DNA of 64,000 nt from Cryobacterium flavum (GTDB lineage: Bacteria > Actinomycetota > Actinomycetes > Actinomycetales > Microbacteriaceae): the NCBI RefSeq assembly GCF_900103805.1, contig NZ_FNIB01000005.1, positions 276,593-340,592 of the forward strand, given 5' to 3'. The notes below the pieces were generated by a model. The model was not told where the DNA came from and did no database searches. It saw only the letters and a program-made list of their open reading frames with translations. This document shows, piece after piece, positions 25,876 through 34,635 of the stretch; position 1 is the first letter of the stretch, and every line of letters starts with the position of its first letter. The translations under genes and the position numbers were made by a program.

Positions 25876-27258
25876 CTACTCGGCTCGGGAGACGGCCACC
25901 ATCTCGTCGCGGTCGACGACCTTGATGCGGATGCGGCCCACGGCCTCACCGAGGGCGAGCTCGTGCTGGTCCAGGTTGTGCCAGCCGTCGAGGCCCGTGT
26001 AGCGAACGCCTCGCGCATCGAGCAGCTCAACGATGCTCTCCTCCGACGGCGACTCGGGCCGCCACCAGTTGCCGAGGTCGTTGATCAGGTGCTTGATGGT
26101 TTCCATGGCGTCACTCTTGGTGTGGCCGATCAGTCCCACCGGCCCGCGCTTGATCCACCCGGTCGCGTAGACGCCGTACATCTGCTGGTTGAACAATCCG
26201 CCGGTGCCGGCTGACGGGTCGCGGCGCAGCACCTGGCCTTCACGGTTGGGAATGACGCCGCGCTTCTTGTCGAACGGCACGTCGGGCAGTTCGGATCCGA
26301 AGTAGCCGACCGCCCGGTAGACGGCCTGAACCGGGATCTCTCGAATTTCACCCGTTCCGACGACGCCGCCGGCGGCATCCGTTGTGGTGCGTTCCCACCG
26401 AAAAGCCGCGACCCGGCCGGTGCCGTCATCGACGATCTCCACGGGCTTGGCGAAGAAGTGCAGGTGCAGGCGGCGGCTGGCCGTGCCGGACTCGCGGGCC
26501 CGCCAGACGTTCAGCGTCTTGTCGATCACGAAGACCTGCTTGTTGCTCGCAACGGCGGCTTTCGCGGCCTCGTCGTAGTCGAAGTCTTCGTCGTAGACGA
26601 TCATGTCGACGTCCCGAAGCTCGCCGACTTCCCGCAGTTCCAGGGGCGTGAATTTAACGGATGTCGGCCCGCGGCGCCCAAAAATGTGCACGTCGGTCAC
26701 CGGTGACGCCTTGAGTCCGTCATAGACGTTCGCAGGAATCTCGGTCGGCAACAGGTCGTCGGCGTGCTTGATGAGCATGCGGGACACGTCGAGCGCCACG
26801 TTGCCATTGCCGATCACGGCGATTTCGCGCGCCTCGAGCGGCCAGGTACGCGGCACGTCGGGGTGACCGTCGAACCAGCTGACGAAGTCGGCGGCGCCAA
26901 AGGAGCCGTCAAGTGCGGCGCCCGGAATGTTCAGGTCGGCGTCTTGTACAGCGCCGGTCGCGAAGATGACCGCGTTGTAGTGCTTCTTGAGGTCGTCGAG
27001 GGTCACGTCCACCCCGAACCGCACGTTGCCGAACACTCGAATATCGCCGCTGTCCAGCACCCCGCGCAGCGCGGTGATGATGCCCTTGATGCGCGGGTGG
27101 TCGGGACTGACGCCGTAGCGCACGAGCCCGTACGGCGCCGGCAGGTGATCGAACAGGTCGATCGAGACCTCAAAATTGCGTTCGGCCTTGAGCAGAATAT
27201 CGGCGGCGTAGATGCCCGCCGGTCCTGCGCCGACGATGGCCAGTCTCAATTTGGTCAC
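25876..27258 (-). CDS. fprA: Ferredoxin/adrenodoxin-type NADP+ reductase FprA
   Basis: A 460-residue FAD enzyme of the adrenodoxin-reductase group that shuttles electrons between NADPH and ferredoxin or P450 partners. The FAD motif LRLAIVGAGPAGIYAADILL starts at residue 4; PYGLVRYGVSPDHP, the NADP motif VIGNGNVALDVSRML, FGRRGPTSVKFTPLELRE and the ATGWIKRGPVGLIGHTKSDA block are all present. GTG 27258 has AAGGA at 7-8 nt. It stands upstream of the polyprenyl synthase gene on the same strand only by orientation; no operon is implied. Confidence 0.95.
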   Translation of the reverse strand: MTKLRLAIVGAGPAGIYAADILLKAERNFEVSIDLFDHLPAPYGLVRYGVSPDHPRIKGIITALRGVLDSGDIRVFGNVRFGVDVTLDDLKKHYNAVIFATGAVQDADLNIPGAALDGSFGAADFVSWFDGHPDVPRTWPLEAREIAVIGNGNVALDVSRMLIKHADDLLPTEIPANVYDGLKASPVTDVHIFGRRGPTSVKFTPLELREVGELRDVDMIVYDEDFDYDEAAKAAVASNKQVFVIDKTLNVWRARESGTASRRLHLHFFAKPVEIVDDGTGRVAAFRWERTTTDAAGGVVGTGEIREIPVQAVYRAVGYFGSELPDVPFDKKRGVIPNREGQVLRRDPSAGTGGLFNQQMYGVYATGWIKRGPVGLIGHTKSDAMETIKHLINDLGNWWRPESPSEESIVELLDARGVRYTGLDGWHNLDQHELALGEAVGRIRIKVVDRDEMVAVSRAE

Positions 27259-27305
27259 GGAAGATTCCTTACTGCTCGAGCATTCGGGGCACGCCCCAAC
27301 ACGCT

Positions 27306-28376
27306 CTAGCTGGAGCGCTCGACGATGGACTCGGCGAATCGGGTGAGTGCTTTCTTGACCGAACCGTTCGGCAACGGCGTCAGGGCGGCGACCGCGTCGC
27401 GGGCCCAGCCGTGTGCTTCGGCGAGGGTCTCAGCGGTGACGGCGTGCTCGCGCAGCGCGGTGATGGCCCTATCGGCGGCCTCCGTCTGCGCCGAACCGTC
27501 GACCATGACGTCGCGTTCCAGCCGGTGCAGTAGATCAGCGGATGCCCCATCACTCACGGCGCGCTCCCGCAACCGAAGCAGGGGAAGCGTGACGACGCCA
27601 GCCCGGAGGTCCGTTCCCGGCACCTTGCCGGTCTCCTGCGGCTGCGGCGACAGGTCGAGCACGTCGTCGATGAGTTGAAAGGCCACGCCGATCTTCTCGC
27701 CGAAGTCCACGACCGGCTGCTCGTACTCGGCCGGGGCGTTGGAGAACACCACACCGCCCTGGGCGGCCGCGGCGATGAGCGAACCGGTCTTACCGGCCAG
27801 CACCTGAATGTAGTGCTCGACCGGGTCTTCACCCGGGCGCGGACCGACCGTCTCCTGAAACTGGCCGAGCACGAGGCGCTCAAAGGTGGTCGCCTGCAGT
27901 TTGATGGCCCGTTCGCCGAGGCGGGCCATCAGCTGGCTGGCGCGGGCGAACAGCAGGTCGCCGGTGAGGATGGCGACGGAATTGCCCCACACGGTTTGGG
28001 CGCTCGGCACACCGCGGCGTTTGTCGGCGTCGTCCATCACGTCATCGTGATAGAGCGAGGCGAGGTGGGTCAGTTCGATGGCCGCCGCCGCCGTGATCAC
28101 ATCGGGCACAACGCCATCGCCCAAGTGCGCGGTGAGCAGCGCGAGCATTGGACGCACCCGTTTGCCCCCCGCGTTCAGCAGGTAGCGACTGGTGACGGTG
28201 GCAATTTCGTTGGCGTAGACCAGCTCGTCGATGAGCGCGGCTTCGACCTTTTCGATACCGGCATCAATGTTCGCGGCCAGGCCGCGGTCGGCGGGGGAAG
28301 AGAAAATGCGATCGCCGAGGCCCGCCTGGCTGGTCACCGACGCGCTGCGTCGAATCACGGGGGCTCTGGATTTCAC
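27306..28376 (-). CDS. Polyprenyl diphosphate synthase (all-trans, menaquinone side chain type)
   Basis: 356 residues from GTG 28376. It extends allylic diphosphates with isopentenyl diphosphate; the first aspartate-rich motif is HDDVMDDADKRRG (about 110-122), the second LIDDVLDL, and GGKRVRP and GKTGSL fit long-chain synthases. TAGGCT lies 7 nt before the GTG, which argues against the longer frame to 28502 that overlaps menG. It lies directly downstream of menG, so it likely makes the menaquinone tail (heptaprenyl/octaprenyl type), though chain length cannot be read. Confidence 0.9.
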   Translation of the reverse strand: MKSRAPVIRRSASVTSQAGLGDRIFSSPADRGLAANIDAGIEKVEAALIDELVYANEIATVTSRYLLNAGGKRVRPMLALLTAHLGDGVVPDVITAAAAIELTHLASLYHDDVMDDADKRRGVPSAQTVWGNSVAILTGDLLFARASQLMARLGERAIKLQATTFERLVLGQFQETVGPRPGEDPVEHYIQVLAGKTGSLIAAAAQGGVVFSNAPAEYEQPVVDFGEKIGVAFQLIDDVLDLSPQPQETGKVPGTDLRAGVVTLPLLRLRERAVSDGASADLLHRLERDVMVDGSAQTEAADRAITALREHAVTAETLAEAHGWARDAVAALTPLPNGSVKKALTRFAESIVERSS

Positions 28377-28383
28377 GTAAGTT

Positions 28384-28389
28384 AGCCTA
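28384..28389 (-). promoter_or_regulatory. Leaderless -10 hexamer TAGGCT for the polyprenyl synthase gene
   Basis: TAGGCT is 7 nt before GTG 28376 and lies in the short gap after menG. Confidence 0.5.
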
Positions 28390-28405
28390 TCGAGTTGATC
28401 CGGGG

Positions 28406-29116
28406 TCAGGATGCCGCGGGCTTGGTTCCGCGGTGCAGCGCCACGATGCCGAGTGTGAGGTTGCGGTAGGCGACGGCGGAGTATCCGGCCGAGCGCAGCC
28501 ATCCGCTGAGCACCGGCTGGGTCGGCCAGGCCGCGATCGACTCGCCGAGGTAGTCGTAGGCTTCGGCGTTCGACGAGGCGAGGCGCACCACCCGCGGCAT
28601 GACGTGATTGAGATACGCGAAGTAGCTCTGGCGCACGAGTGAAAGCGGCGGAGTGGAGAACTCGCAGATGACAACGCGACCGCCGGGCTTGGTCACCCGG
28701 TAGAACTCGGCGAGCGCCTTCTTCGGTTCGACCACGTTGCGCAGGCCAAATGAGATGGTGACGGCGTCGAACTCGTTGTCTTTAAAGGGAAGGGCGGTGG
28801 CGTCGGCCTGCACGAACTCGATGTTCGGGTTGTGCGCGTGGCGATTCTGGCCGACCTCAATCATGCCGGCCGAGAAATCGGCGGCGACGACGTGGGCTCC
28901 GCTGTGGGCGAGGGCCGCGCTGGAGGTTCCGGTGCCGGCGGCGATGTCGAGAATGCGCTCGCCAGCCTGCGGGCTGACCGCCTTGGTCGTCGCGAGGCGC
29001 CAGAGCGACGCGTTGCCGACCGACAGCAGCGCGTTCGTGCGGTCATAGTGGGCGGCGACCTCGTCGAACATGGCAGCCACCTGCGCGGGCCGTTTGTTCA
29101 GGTCTGCTCTATTCAC
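28406..29116 (-). CDS. menG: Demethylmenaquinone methyltransferase MenG (UbiE family)
   Basis: A 236-residue SAM-dependent methyltransferase performing the last menaquinone step. The AdoMet motif is ILDIAAGTGTSSAAL (about 55-69), preceded by the UbiE N-terminal signature VAAMFDEVAAHYDRTNALLSVG and followed by the second signature RVTKPGGRVVICEFS. With no ubiquinone genes around and several men genes nearby, the menaquinone role is secure. GTG 29116 has TAGAAT exactly 6 nt upstream. It is divergent from menF. Confidence 0.93.
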   Translation of the reverse strand: MNRADLNKRPAQVAAMFDEVAAHYDRTNALLSVGNASLWRLATTKAVSPQAGERILDIAAGTGTSSAALAHSGAHVVAADFSAGMIEVGQNRHAHNPNIEFVQADATALPFKDNEFDAVTISFGLRNVVEPKKALAEFYRVTKPGGRVVICEFSTPPLSLVRQSYFAYLNHVMPRVVRLASSNAEAYDYLGESIAAWPTQPVLSGWLRSAGYSAVAYRNLTLGIVALHRGTKPAAS

Positions 29117-29122
29117 CCCATC

Positions 29123-29128
29123 ATTCTA
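29123..29128 (-). promoter_or_regulatory. Leaderless -10 hexamer TAGAAT for menG
   Basis: TAGAAT lies 6 nt before GTG 29116. Confidence 0.55.
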
Positions 29129-29198
29129 GGATGCGAACGACCAGCGAAACTGCATGGTTGCCGGGGCACGGATTCGCATAGCTGCAGTGGCGCGGGCG

Positions 29199-29204
29199 TA
29201 GGCT
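29199..29204 (+). promoter_or_regulatory. Leaderless -10 hexamer TAGGCT for menF
   Basis: TAGGCT is 6 nt before GTG 29211. Confidence 0.55.
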
Positions 29205-29210
29205 ACAGAA

Positions 29211-30443
29211 GTGAATGTGCAGGCCTTGACGGTCGAAACCTCCCCGATAGCCGATATCCGCCAACTGATCCTGCTGCTCGATGGCCGCTCGCCCCTGCTC
29301 TGGATGCGTCGCAACCAGGGTCTGGCCGGCATCGGCTGCGCACTGAGGCTTGAATTCTCCGGCCCCACCCGCATGACGGATGCCGCCGCCGCCTGGAAAC
29401 AGGTCGCCCGGTTGGCCACCGTGACCGACCCGCTCGCGCGCACCGGCACCGGGCTGCTCGCGTTCGGCGCTTTCGCGTTCGATGAGTCGTCTGTGCAAAC
29501 CAGCGTGCTGATCGTGCCCGAAATCATCGTTGGCCGCGAAGATGGCCAGTGCTGGGTGACGCGCATCTGGGCGACCGGGCAGAGCGCACCGGAGAACCCG
29601 CTCGCGCTGCATCCGCTCGGCGACGAGTATCGCATCGCCTTGCTGCCCGGAGCGCTGCCCCCCGACGGTTTTCGCGCAGCGGTCAGCTCGGGCATTGAGC
29701 ACATTCGGGCCCAGCAGGTCAATAAGGTTGTGCTCGCCCGCGACCTGGTCGGGCGGGTACCAGCCGAATCCGACCTGCGCCGCGCCATCACCAAACTCGC
29801 CCTCGGGTACCCGGACTGCTGGACCTACGCCGTTGACGGCCTCATCGGGTCGAGCCCGGAGACCCTCATTCGCGCCGACCACGGTTCGGTCAACGCCCGC
29901 GTGCTGGCCGGCACGATCTCCCGCGGAGCGGATGCCGAGGACGACCGTGAGGCGGCACTGGCCCTGGCCACCTCCTCGAAAGACGGCGACGAGCACGAGT
30001 TCGCCGTGCAGAGCGTGCTCAAGTCGCTGCGCCCGCACACCTCGGTGCTCGCGACGAGCGAGATTCCGTTCACCGTGAAGCTGCCGAACTTGTGGCACCT
30101 CGCGACGGATCTCGAGGGCACCCTGAGCGACGGGTCGACGTCGCTCGACCTGATCGCGGCGTTGCACCCGACCGCTGCGGTCGCCGGAACCCCCACCGAC
30201 CAGGCACTGAATCTCATTCGCGAGCTCGAACCGTTCGACCGCGGCCGCTACGCCGGGCCGGTTGGCTGGGTTGGCGCCGACGGCGACGGCGAGTGGGCGA
30301 TCGCCCTGCGCTGCGCCCAGGTTGCTCCCGAAGGCGGCATCACCGCCTACGCCGGCTGCGGAATCGTGCTGGACTCCGATCCGGAACGCGAGCTCGCCGA
30401 AACGAAGATGAAGTTTCGCCCCATCGTGGAGGCCTTCGGCTGA
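29211..30443 (+). CDS. menF: Isochorismate synthase (MenF-type)
   Basis: A 410-residue chorismate-binding enzyme converting chorismate to isochorismate, the entry to menaquinone. Family blocks are VNKVVLARDLVGRVP, SSPETLIR, LAGTISRGADAEDD, KDGDEHEFAVQSVL, the HPTAAVAGTP loop and ELEPFDRGRYAGPVGWVGADGDGEWAIALRCA. It is separated from menG by a 94-bp divergent region carrying two leaderless hexamers. A siderophore-type isochorismate synthase is the alternative, but the surrounding men genes favour MenF. Confidence 0.92.
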   Translation: MNVQALTVETSPIADIRQLILLLDGRSPLLWMRRNQGLAGIGCALRLEFSGPTRMTDAAAAWKQVARLATVTDPLARTGTGLLAFGAFAFDESSVQTSVLIVPEIIVGREDGQCWVTRIWATGQSAPENPLALHPLGDEYRIALLPGALPPDGFRAAVSSGIEHIRAQQVNKVVLARDLVGRVPAESDLRRAITKLALGYPDCWTYAVDGLIGSSPETLIRADHGSVNARVLAGTISRGADAEDDREAALALATSSKDGDEHEFAVQSVLKSLRPHTSVLATSEIPFTVKLPNLWHLATDLEGTLSDGSTSLDLIAALHPTAAVAGTPTDQALNLIRELEPFDRGRYAGPVGWVGADGDGEWAIALRCAQVAPEGGITAYAGCGIVLDSDPERELAETKMKFRPIVEAFG

Positions 30444-30520
30444 CTCCAGCCCCACCCCCGCCGCGCGAGGGGTCGCGAATCGACCCAAGCGAGCGATTTG
30501 CGCCCCCCGCTTTGGCGAAC

Positions 30521-32038
30521 CTAGATGTTCAAGACCAGCGCGGGCGTCTGCGCGCGCGAGACGCAGGGGTACATCACACCGAGGGCGTCCTTCTCGGTGT
30601 CGTCGAGTATCGAGTCCAAATGTTCGGGAATTCCCTCGACCACGCGCACCTCACAGGTGCCGCAGATTCCCTTACGGCAGGAGCCCAGGATGGGCACGCC
30701 ATGGGCTTCGAGCGAGTCGAGCAGGTTCTCCTCGGCGGTCACGGTAAATTCCACGCGGCTCTTGCGGCAGGTGACCTGAATCGGCGTGGCCGGCCGGGCC
30801 GCCCGCTCGAGGGGAATAAACCGTTCGAGGTGCATCCGGTCAGCAGACACTCGCGCCGCCACGGCGTCCATGAGCGATTCCGGCCCGCAGCAGTAGACCT
30901 GAGCCGCGGCGGTGAGGGCCGGGCCGCCGAGAACAGAGTCGAGGTCGAGTCCGCCCAGATTCTCGTCACTCGCGTGCACGATCACCTGCTCGGGGTGCGA
31001 TGCTTCGAGTTCGGCCACGAACGCCATGGTCTGCCGGCTGCGCCCGGCATAGATGAGCCGCCAGGCGCGCCCGGCCGGAAGCGACTCGATCATGGCCTTG
31101 ATCGGCGTGATGCCGATTCCTCCGGCGATGAAGAGGTAGTCAGCGGCCGGTTCCAGCTCGAAGTGATTCATCGGCCCAGAAACCGACAAGCTCATGCCCG
31201 GGACGAGATTTTCGTGGATCCACGCGCTGCCGCCCGCTGACCTGCCAGTGCGCAAAACTGCAATGTCGTAGTGGTGGCGATTTGCGGGGTCGCCGCAGAG
31301 CGAATACTGATTCTGCAGGCCGTTCGGCAGGTGCAGGGTGACGTGCGATCCCGGCTGCCAGATGGGCAGAACACCCCAGTCCGGCAGTTCCAAGCGGATG
31401 CCGACGACACCGTCTGCGACGGCCGTCGCGCTGGCCACGACCATGGTGCGGAGGGTCGATTGCAGCGGGGCCGCGGAGGGGGCGGCATCCGTTCGCCGGG
31501 GTGTGCCGCCGCGCTTGCCGGCGACGATGCGCAGGATTACGGCGATCGCAGCGACCGAGATCAGTGCGATCGAGACAATTTTGTACCAGAGCGTGCCGAC
31601 GTCGGTTCCGGTGAAACCAGCGTGAAAGGAGATGAGCAGCAGGGCTGCATAGCTGGCGTAGTGCAGGCCCTTCCAGAACTTTCGCGGCAGTCGCTTGAGC
31701 ATGAGGGAGGACCCCTGCACGGCCACGAGCAGGTAGAAGGCGAGGATACCGAGGGCGACCGGCAGTGGTTTGAACGCCGTCGCGAACGGCACGAACACCT
31801 CAGACGGGGTGAACGACAGCCAGGAATCGATCATGAGCGACACCATGTGCAGGCCGACCATGACCAGAGACGAGCCACCCAGATACCCGTGCAGGTCCTG
31901 CAGCCAGGCGGGGTTGTCTACTCGCCGCATGACGCGGGTGGACAGCAGGATGCCCCAGAGCACGGAGGCGGTCATGAGTGCCCAGGCGATCATGGCGCTC
32001 GCGCGGGAGATATACCACCAGAGGTGTGGATCGTTCAT
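30521..32038 (-). CDS. Ferric-reductase-like membrane domain fused to a flavin/2Fe-2S oxidoreductase
   Basis: 505 residues in three parts. Residues 1-175 form about five membrane helices with paired histidines (DLHGYLGG, GLHMVSL, GLHYASYAALLLISFHAG), as in ferric-reductase/NOX haem domains. Residues about 195-410 are a ferredoxin-reductase module (NQYSLCGDP flavin site, GGIGITPIKAMI and CCGPESLMDAV NAD sites). Residues about 415-505 are a plant-type 2Fe-2S ferredoxin (C454, C459, C462, C492), so electrons could pass from NAD(P)H through flavin and iron-sulfur to membrane haem. Its ATG overlaps the apbE stop by 4 nt, suggesting a role with an extracytoplasmic flavoprotein. Confidence 0.88.
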   Translation of the reverse strand: MNDPHLWWYISRASAMIAWALMTASVLWGILLSTRVMRRVDNPAWLQDLHGYLGGSSLVMVGLHMVSLMIDSWLSFTPSEVFVPFATAFKPLPVALGILAFYLLVAVQGSSLMLKRLPRKFWKGLHYASYAALLLISFHAGFTGTDVGTLWYKIVSIALISVAAIAVILRIVAGKRGGTPRRTDAAPSAAPLQSTLRTMVVASATAVADGVVGIRLELPDWGVLPIWQPGSHVTLHLPNGLQNQYSLCGDPANRHHYDIAVLRTGRSAGGSAWIHENLVPGMSLSVSGPMNHFELEPAADYLFIAGGIGITPIKAMIESLPAGRAWRLIYAGRSRQTMAFVAELEASHPEQVIVHASDENLGGLDLDSVLGGPALTAAAQVYCCGPESLMDAVAARVSADRMHLERFIPLERAARPATPIQVTCRKSRVEFTVTAEENLLDSLEAHGVPILGSCRKGICGTCEVRVVEGIPEHLDSILDDTEKDALGVMYPCVSRAQTPALVLNI

Positions 32039-33009
32039 TGGTACCGGTTCCAGTTCTCGGAGGCGGTGGGGGCACCCGTGTGATCGACGACAAGGCCGGC
32101 CGCGCCGACCGTGGGAAGCCAGGCCAGGTAGTCGGCGGTGGGCCTGAGAAATCCGGGCTTGGTGAGGGTTTCGGCGCGGGCGCCGGTAGCGGCGATCACC
32201 GACACTGTTTGAATGTTCGTGGCCGCACTGTCATGGGTGCGCGGGTCGAGGATATGGTGGTGCTCGCCGGCTGTCGTCGTGAAGCGTCGTTTACGCTGGC
32301 TCGATGTCGCCAGCGCGCCGGTGCCGAGGCGAATGATGGCACAGTAACCGGCGGGGTCAAAAGGGTCTTCGACTCCGAGCCGCCAGGCCTGGCCGTCTGC
32401 ACCCTGTCCGGAGACCGCAATATCCCCTCCAATCTCGGCGAGTGCGCCACAGGCGCCCTCGTTCATCGCCAGCGCGCAGACCAAGTCCGCGGCGAGCCCT
32501 TTGCCGATACCGCCGGCATCCAGTGTCGTGCCGCGCGGCATCCGCACTGTCGTTCCATTGATCTGGATACCGGCCAGGTCACCTGGCGAACGGGCCGTCA
32601 AAGGCACGTAGGTGACCCTGCTTGGATCAACGGTCGACGCTGAATAGCCGGCCTCAAGCAGGTCGGGCAACAGCGTGGAATCGTAGTCGCCGCCGGTCAG
32701 TTCAGCGCCCGATTGCATGGCACGAATGAGACGCACCGTTAGCTGGTCGACCTCGATTTGACGCCCCTCCGACCAATTCAACCGCGTGATATCGCTGTCG
32801 GGCACGAATCGACTCCAGAGCTGCTCGACGCAATCGGCGAGCTCGAAGGTCGCATCCAGCAGGGTAGCGGATGCCCCGACCAGCGTGATTCCTGCGCTCC
32901 CGCCCATAAGCGGCTGCCGACGTGACAGCGCTCCCGGCCAGGTTCCCGTTCCGGTGAAGACGGCGCGAACGGCGTCGCGGGCGATGGAGTCGGGCGCCAC
33001 GTCAGCCAC
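32035..33009 (-). CDS. apbE: FAD:protein FMN transferase ApbE
   Basis: 324 residues from GTG 33009, which overlaps the stop of the preceding gene by 8 nt; a GTG at 33000 also fits. ApbE attaches FMN covalently to Thr/Ser of exported FMN-binding domains. Family motifs are MGGSAGITLVG, WSRFVPDSDITRLN, LDAGGIGKGLAADLV, GACGALAEIGGDIAVSGQG and the C-terminal HHILDPRTHDSAA metal site. No lipobox or signal peptide is evident, so it may act in the cytoplasm or be exported by other means. Its expected acceptor domain is not seen in the window. Confidence 0.87.
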   Translation of the reverse strand: MADVAPDSIARDAVRAVFTGTGTWPGALSRRQPLMGGSAGITLVGASATLLDATFELADCVEQLWSRFVPDSDITRLNWSEGRQIEVDQLTVRLIRAMQSGAELTGGDYDSTLLPDLLEAGYSASTVDPSRVTYVPLTARSPGDLAGIQINGTTVRMPRGTTLDAGGIGKGLAADLVCALAMNEGACGALAEIGGDIAVSGQGADGQAWRLGVEDPFDPAGYCAIIRLGTGALATSSQRKRRFTTTAGEHHHILDPRTHDSAATNIQTVSVIAATGARAETLTKPGFLRPTADYLAWLPTVGAAGLVVDHTGAPTASENWNRYQ

Positions 33010-33385
33010 CTGACCCGCCAGACGAGGCCGCGACGGGGGCCGGAGCTGGGGCCGGGGCCGGTACCGACGCGGGAGGTGCCGACGCGGGAGCCGGCACGAC
33101 GGGCGCTGCGGCTGCTGGCGCTGCGGCTGCCTGGATCGGTGCTGCCGGAGCCGCCAGCTCGGGTGCCGGCACGGCCGGTGCGGCGGAAGCGGGGTCGATG
33201 GGCGCCACCGCCGGCAGGACCGTAGCCACGTCGGTCGGCGAGGTGCCCGCTGTGCTGAGCGTCGCGTCACTGGCTGCCGCGCTGATCTGAAATCCGGCGA
33301 CCATGCCTACGAGCGCAAGCGCGCTCGCCGCCCCGGTGATGTTTCGAGCGTGACGGGCCGGCCGACGACGCTTAGTCATCGTCAT
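33002..33385 (-). CDS. Anchored Pro/Ala-rich protein upstream of apbE
   Basis: 127 residues from ATG 33385 (ATG 33379 also possible). A basic start (MTMTKRRRPARHAR) is followed by one hydrophobic segment (ITGAASALALVGMVAGFQI) and about 90 residues dominated by Pro, Ala and Val, ending SSGGSGG. In related actinobacterial operons a protein with such an anchor and linker usually ends in an FMN-binding domain that ApbE modifies; here the frame stops after the linker. It may be a truncated flavoprotein or a genuine short linker protein. It overlaps the acidic protein gene upstream and apbE downstream. Confidence 0.65.
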   Translation of the reverse strand: MTMTKRRRPARHARNITGAASALALVGMVAGFQISAAASDATLSTAGTSPTDVATVLPAVAPIDPASAAPAVPAPELAAPAAPIQAAAAPAAAAPVVPAPASAPPASVPAPAPAPAPVAASSGGSGG

Positions 33386-33818
33386 CGCTGCCCCCATCGC
33401 TGTCGTCGTCGTACTCCGAGGAGCCGCCGGCGTCCTCGTCGTCGTCGTCGTCGTAGGTCCCGGTGGCACCCGATCCGCCCGACGTCGCGTCGACGGGTGT
33501 ACTCGGCGCTGGCACTGCCGCCGGTGACGGGGTCGTTGCTTCCCCGGAGGATTCCGCGGCTGGTTCCGCCCCGGCATTCGAGCCGGCCGGTCCCGGCACC
33601 TCTGGCGACGGAATCCCGCTGGGTTCCGCCATCGGACCCGCGGTGGGCGCAGGCAGCGGCGAAGTCGTCGGCGTGGAAACCGGTTCGAGAACGGTGGTCG
33701 CCTGGCCGACCAGCCCGACGGGCGCAAGGGTCAGGGTGTCCGAGTTGACGGCCATCGCCGCGCCGGCCGTTCCGAGTACCCCGATGACCGAGAGCACCAT
33801 GATCATTTTTGATTTCAT
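33372..33818 (-). CDS. Exported acidic-tail protein
   Basis: 148 residues: a signal peptide or anchor (MKSKMIMVLSVIGVLGTAGAAMA), a Pro/Thr/Ser/Ala-rich middle and a C-terminal tail of aspartates (YDDDDDEDAGGSSEYDDDSD). The tail could bind metal cations outside the cell. The gene is first of the acidic protein - Pro/Ala protein - apbE - reductase operon and is divergent from a two-component system. A TAGTCT hexamer 6 nt before the ATG supports a leaderless start. No family is recognised. Confidence 0.7.
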   Translation of the reverse strand: MKSKMIMVLSVIGVLGTAGAAMAVNSDTLTLAPVGLVGQATTVLEPVSTPTTSPLPAPTAGPMAEPSGIPSPEVPGPAGSNAGAEPAAESSGEATTPSPAAVPAPSTPVDATSGGSGATGTYDDDDDEDAGGSSEYDDDSDGGSDDDD

Positions 33819-33824
33819 GGTTTG

Positions 33825-33830
33825 AGACTA
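33825..33830 (-). promoter_or_regulatory. Leaderless -10 hexamer TAGTCT for the acidic protein operon
   Basis: TAGTCT is 6 nt before ATG 33818. This is the presumed promoter of the apbE/reductase operon. Confidence 0.5.
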
Positions 33831-33939
33831 CGAAATCGTCGGTAAACGCCGGCCCGGCGAAGATCCAAGGTTTGTCCAAGAAATCCGACCCGGACCGGCC
33901 TCAGCGGGCCACGACCTGCGGGGCCGCCAGACTAGGGTA

Positions 33940-34635
33940 ATGCGAGTTCTAGTGATCGAGGATGACGCCGCCGTTGCCGACGGTCTGATCGACGGACTCA
34001 ACTACGCCAACTTCGAGACCTTGCGCGTCGCTACCGGCGGGGCCGGGCTAGCCGCCCTCGCCACGTTTCGCCCAGACATCGTGTTGCTCGACCTTGGCCT
34101 GCCGGATATGGACGGCACCGACGTGTGCCGCGCCATCCGCTCGAAGGAACAGACCCCGATCATCGTCGTGAGCGCCCGCGACGATGAAATGGACCGCGTG
34201 ATCGCACTCGAAATCGGTGCCGACGACTATGTGGTCAAACCGTTTGGCATGCGCGAGTTGGTCGCTCGTATTCGCGCGGTGTCGAGGCGCACGGCCAGCC
34301 CCGAAACGGACGCCCCGCCCGCCACCGAGCGCCGCTTCGGCCCGCTCGTCATCGATACCCGCGCCCAGCGGGTACTCCTCGCCGACGAGCCCGTGCATCT
34401 CACGGCGAAGGAATTCGATCTGCTCGTCTACCTGTCCGATGAGCCCGGGGCCGCGCTGCGTCGGGCCGACATCCTGCATGACGTCTGGGACACCAACTGG
34501 TACGGAACGACCAAAACGCTCGACGCTCACATTGCAGCCATTCGTAAAAAACTGGGCGATCCCCGGTGGATCCAGTCCGTGCGCGGTGTCGGATTTCGTT
34601 TTGAGCAGCCGACCTTCGCCGAGCCGAACCGATGA
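33940..34635 (+). CDS. OmpR-family response regulator
   Basis: 231 residues: receiver domain 1-115 with the acidic pocket EDD (7-9), phosphoacceptor D51 in LLDLGLPDMDG and VVKPFG with the conserved lysine; winged-helix effector domain about 135-228 (HLTAKEFDLLVYL, IRKKLGDPRWIQSVRGVGFRF). Its stop overlaps the histidine kinase start by 4 nt. Divergence from the acidic protein/apbE/reductase operon suggests that it controls that operon, possibly in response to metal or redox stress; this is inference. Confidence 0.93.
   Translation: MRVLVIEDDAAVADGLIDGLNYANFETLRVATGGAGLAALATFRPDIVLLDLGLPDMDGTDVCRAIRSKEQTPIIVVSARDDEMDRVIALEIGADDYVVKPFGMRELVARIRAVSRRTASPETDAPPATERRFGPLVIDTRAQRVLLADEPVHLTAKEFDLLVYLSDEPGAALRRADILHDVWDTNWYGTTKTLDAHIAAIRKKLGDPRWIQSVRGVGFRFEQPTFAEPNR

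Noticed and set aside
27259..27275. TAAGGA before fprA as a leaderless hexamer
   Set aside because: It lacks the final T, while AAGGA at 7-8 nt is a normal Shine-Dalgarno, so fprA is treated as leadered.
33372..33430. SGAT in the acidic protein as an ApbE flavinylation site
   Set aside because: The flavinylation motif needs an Asp three residues before the Ser (D-x-x-S-G-A-T); here that position is Ser, and no FMN-binding fold surrounds it.
33928..33933. CAGACT 6 nt before the response regulator ATG as a leaderless promoter
   Set aside because: The first base departs from TANNNT and a better TAGGGT overlaps at the wrong spacing, so the call is ambiguous.
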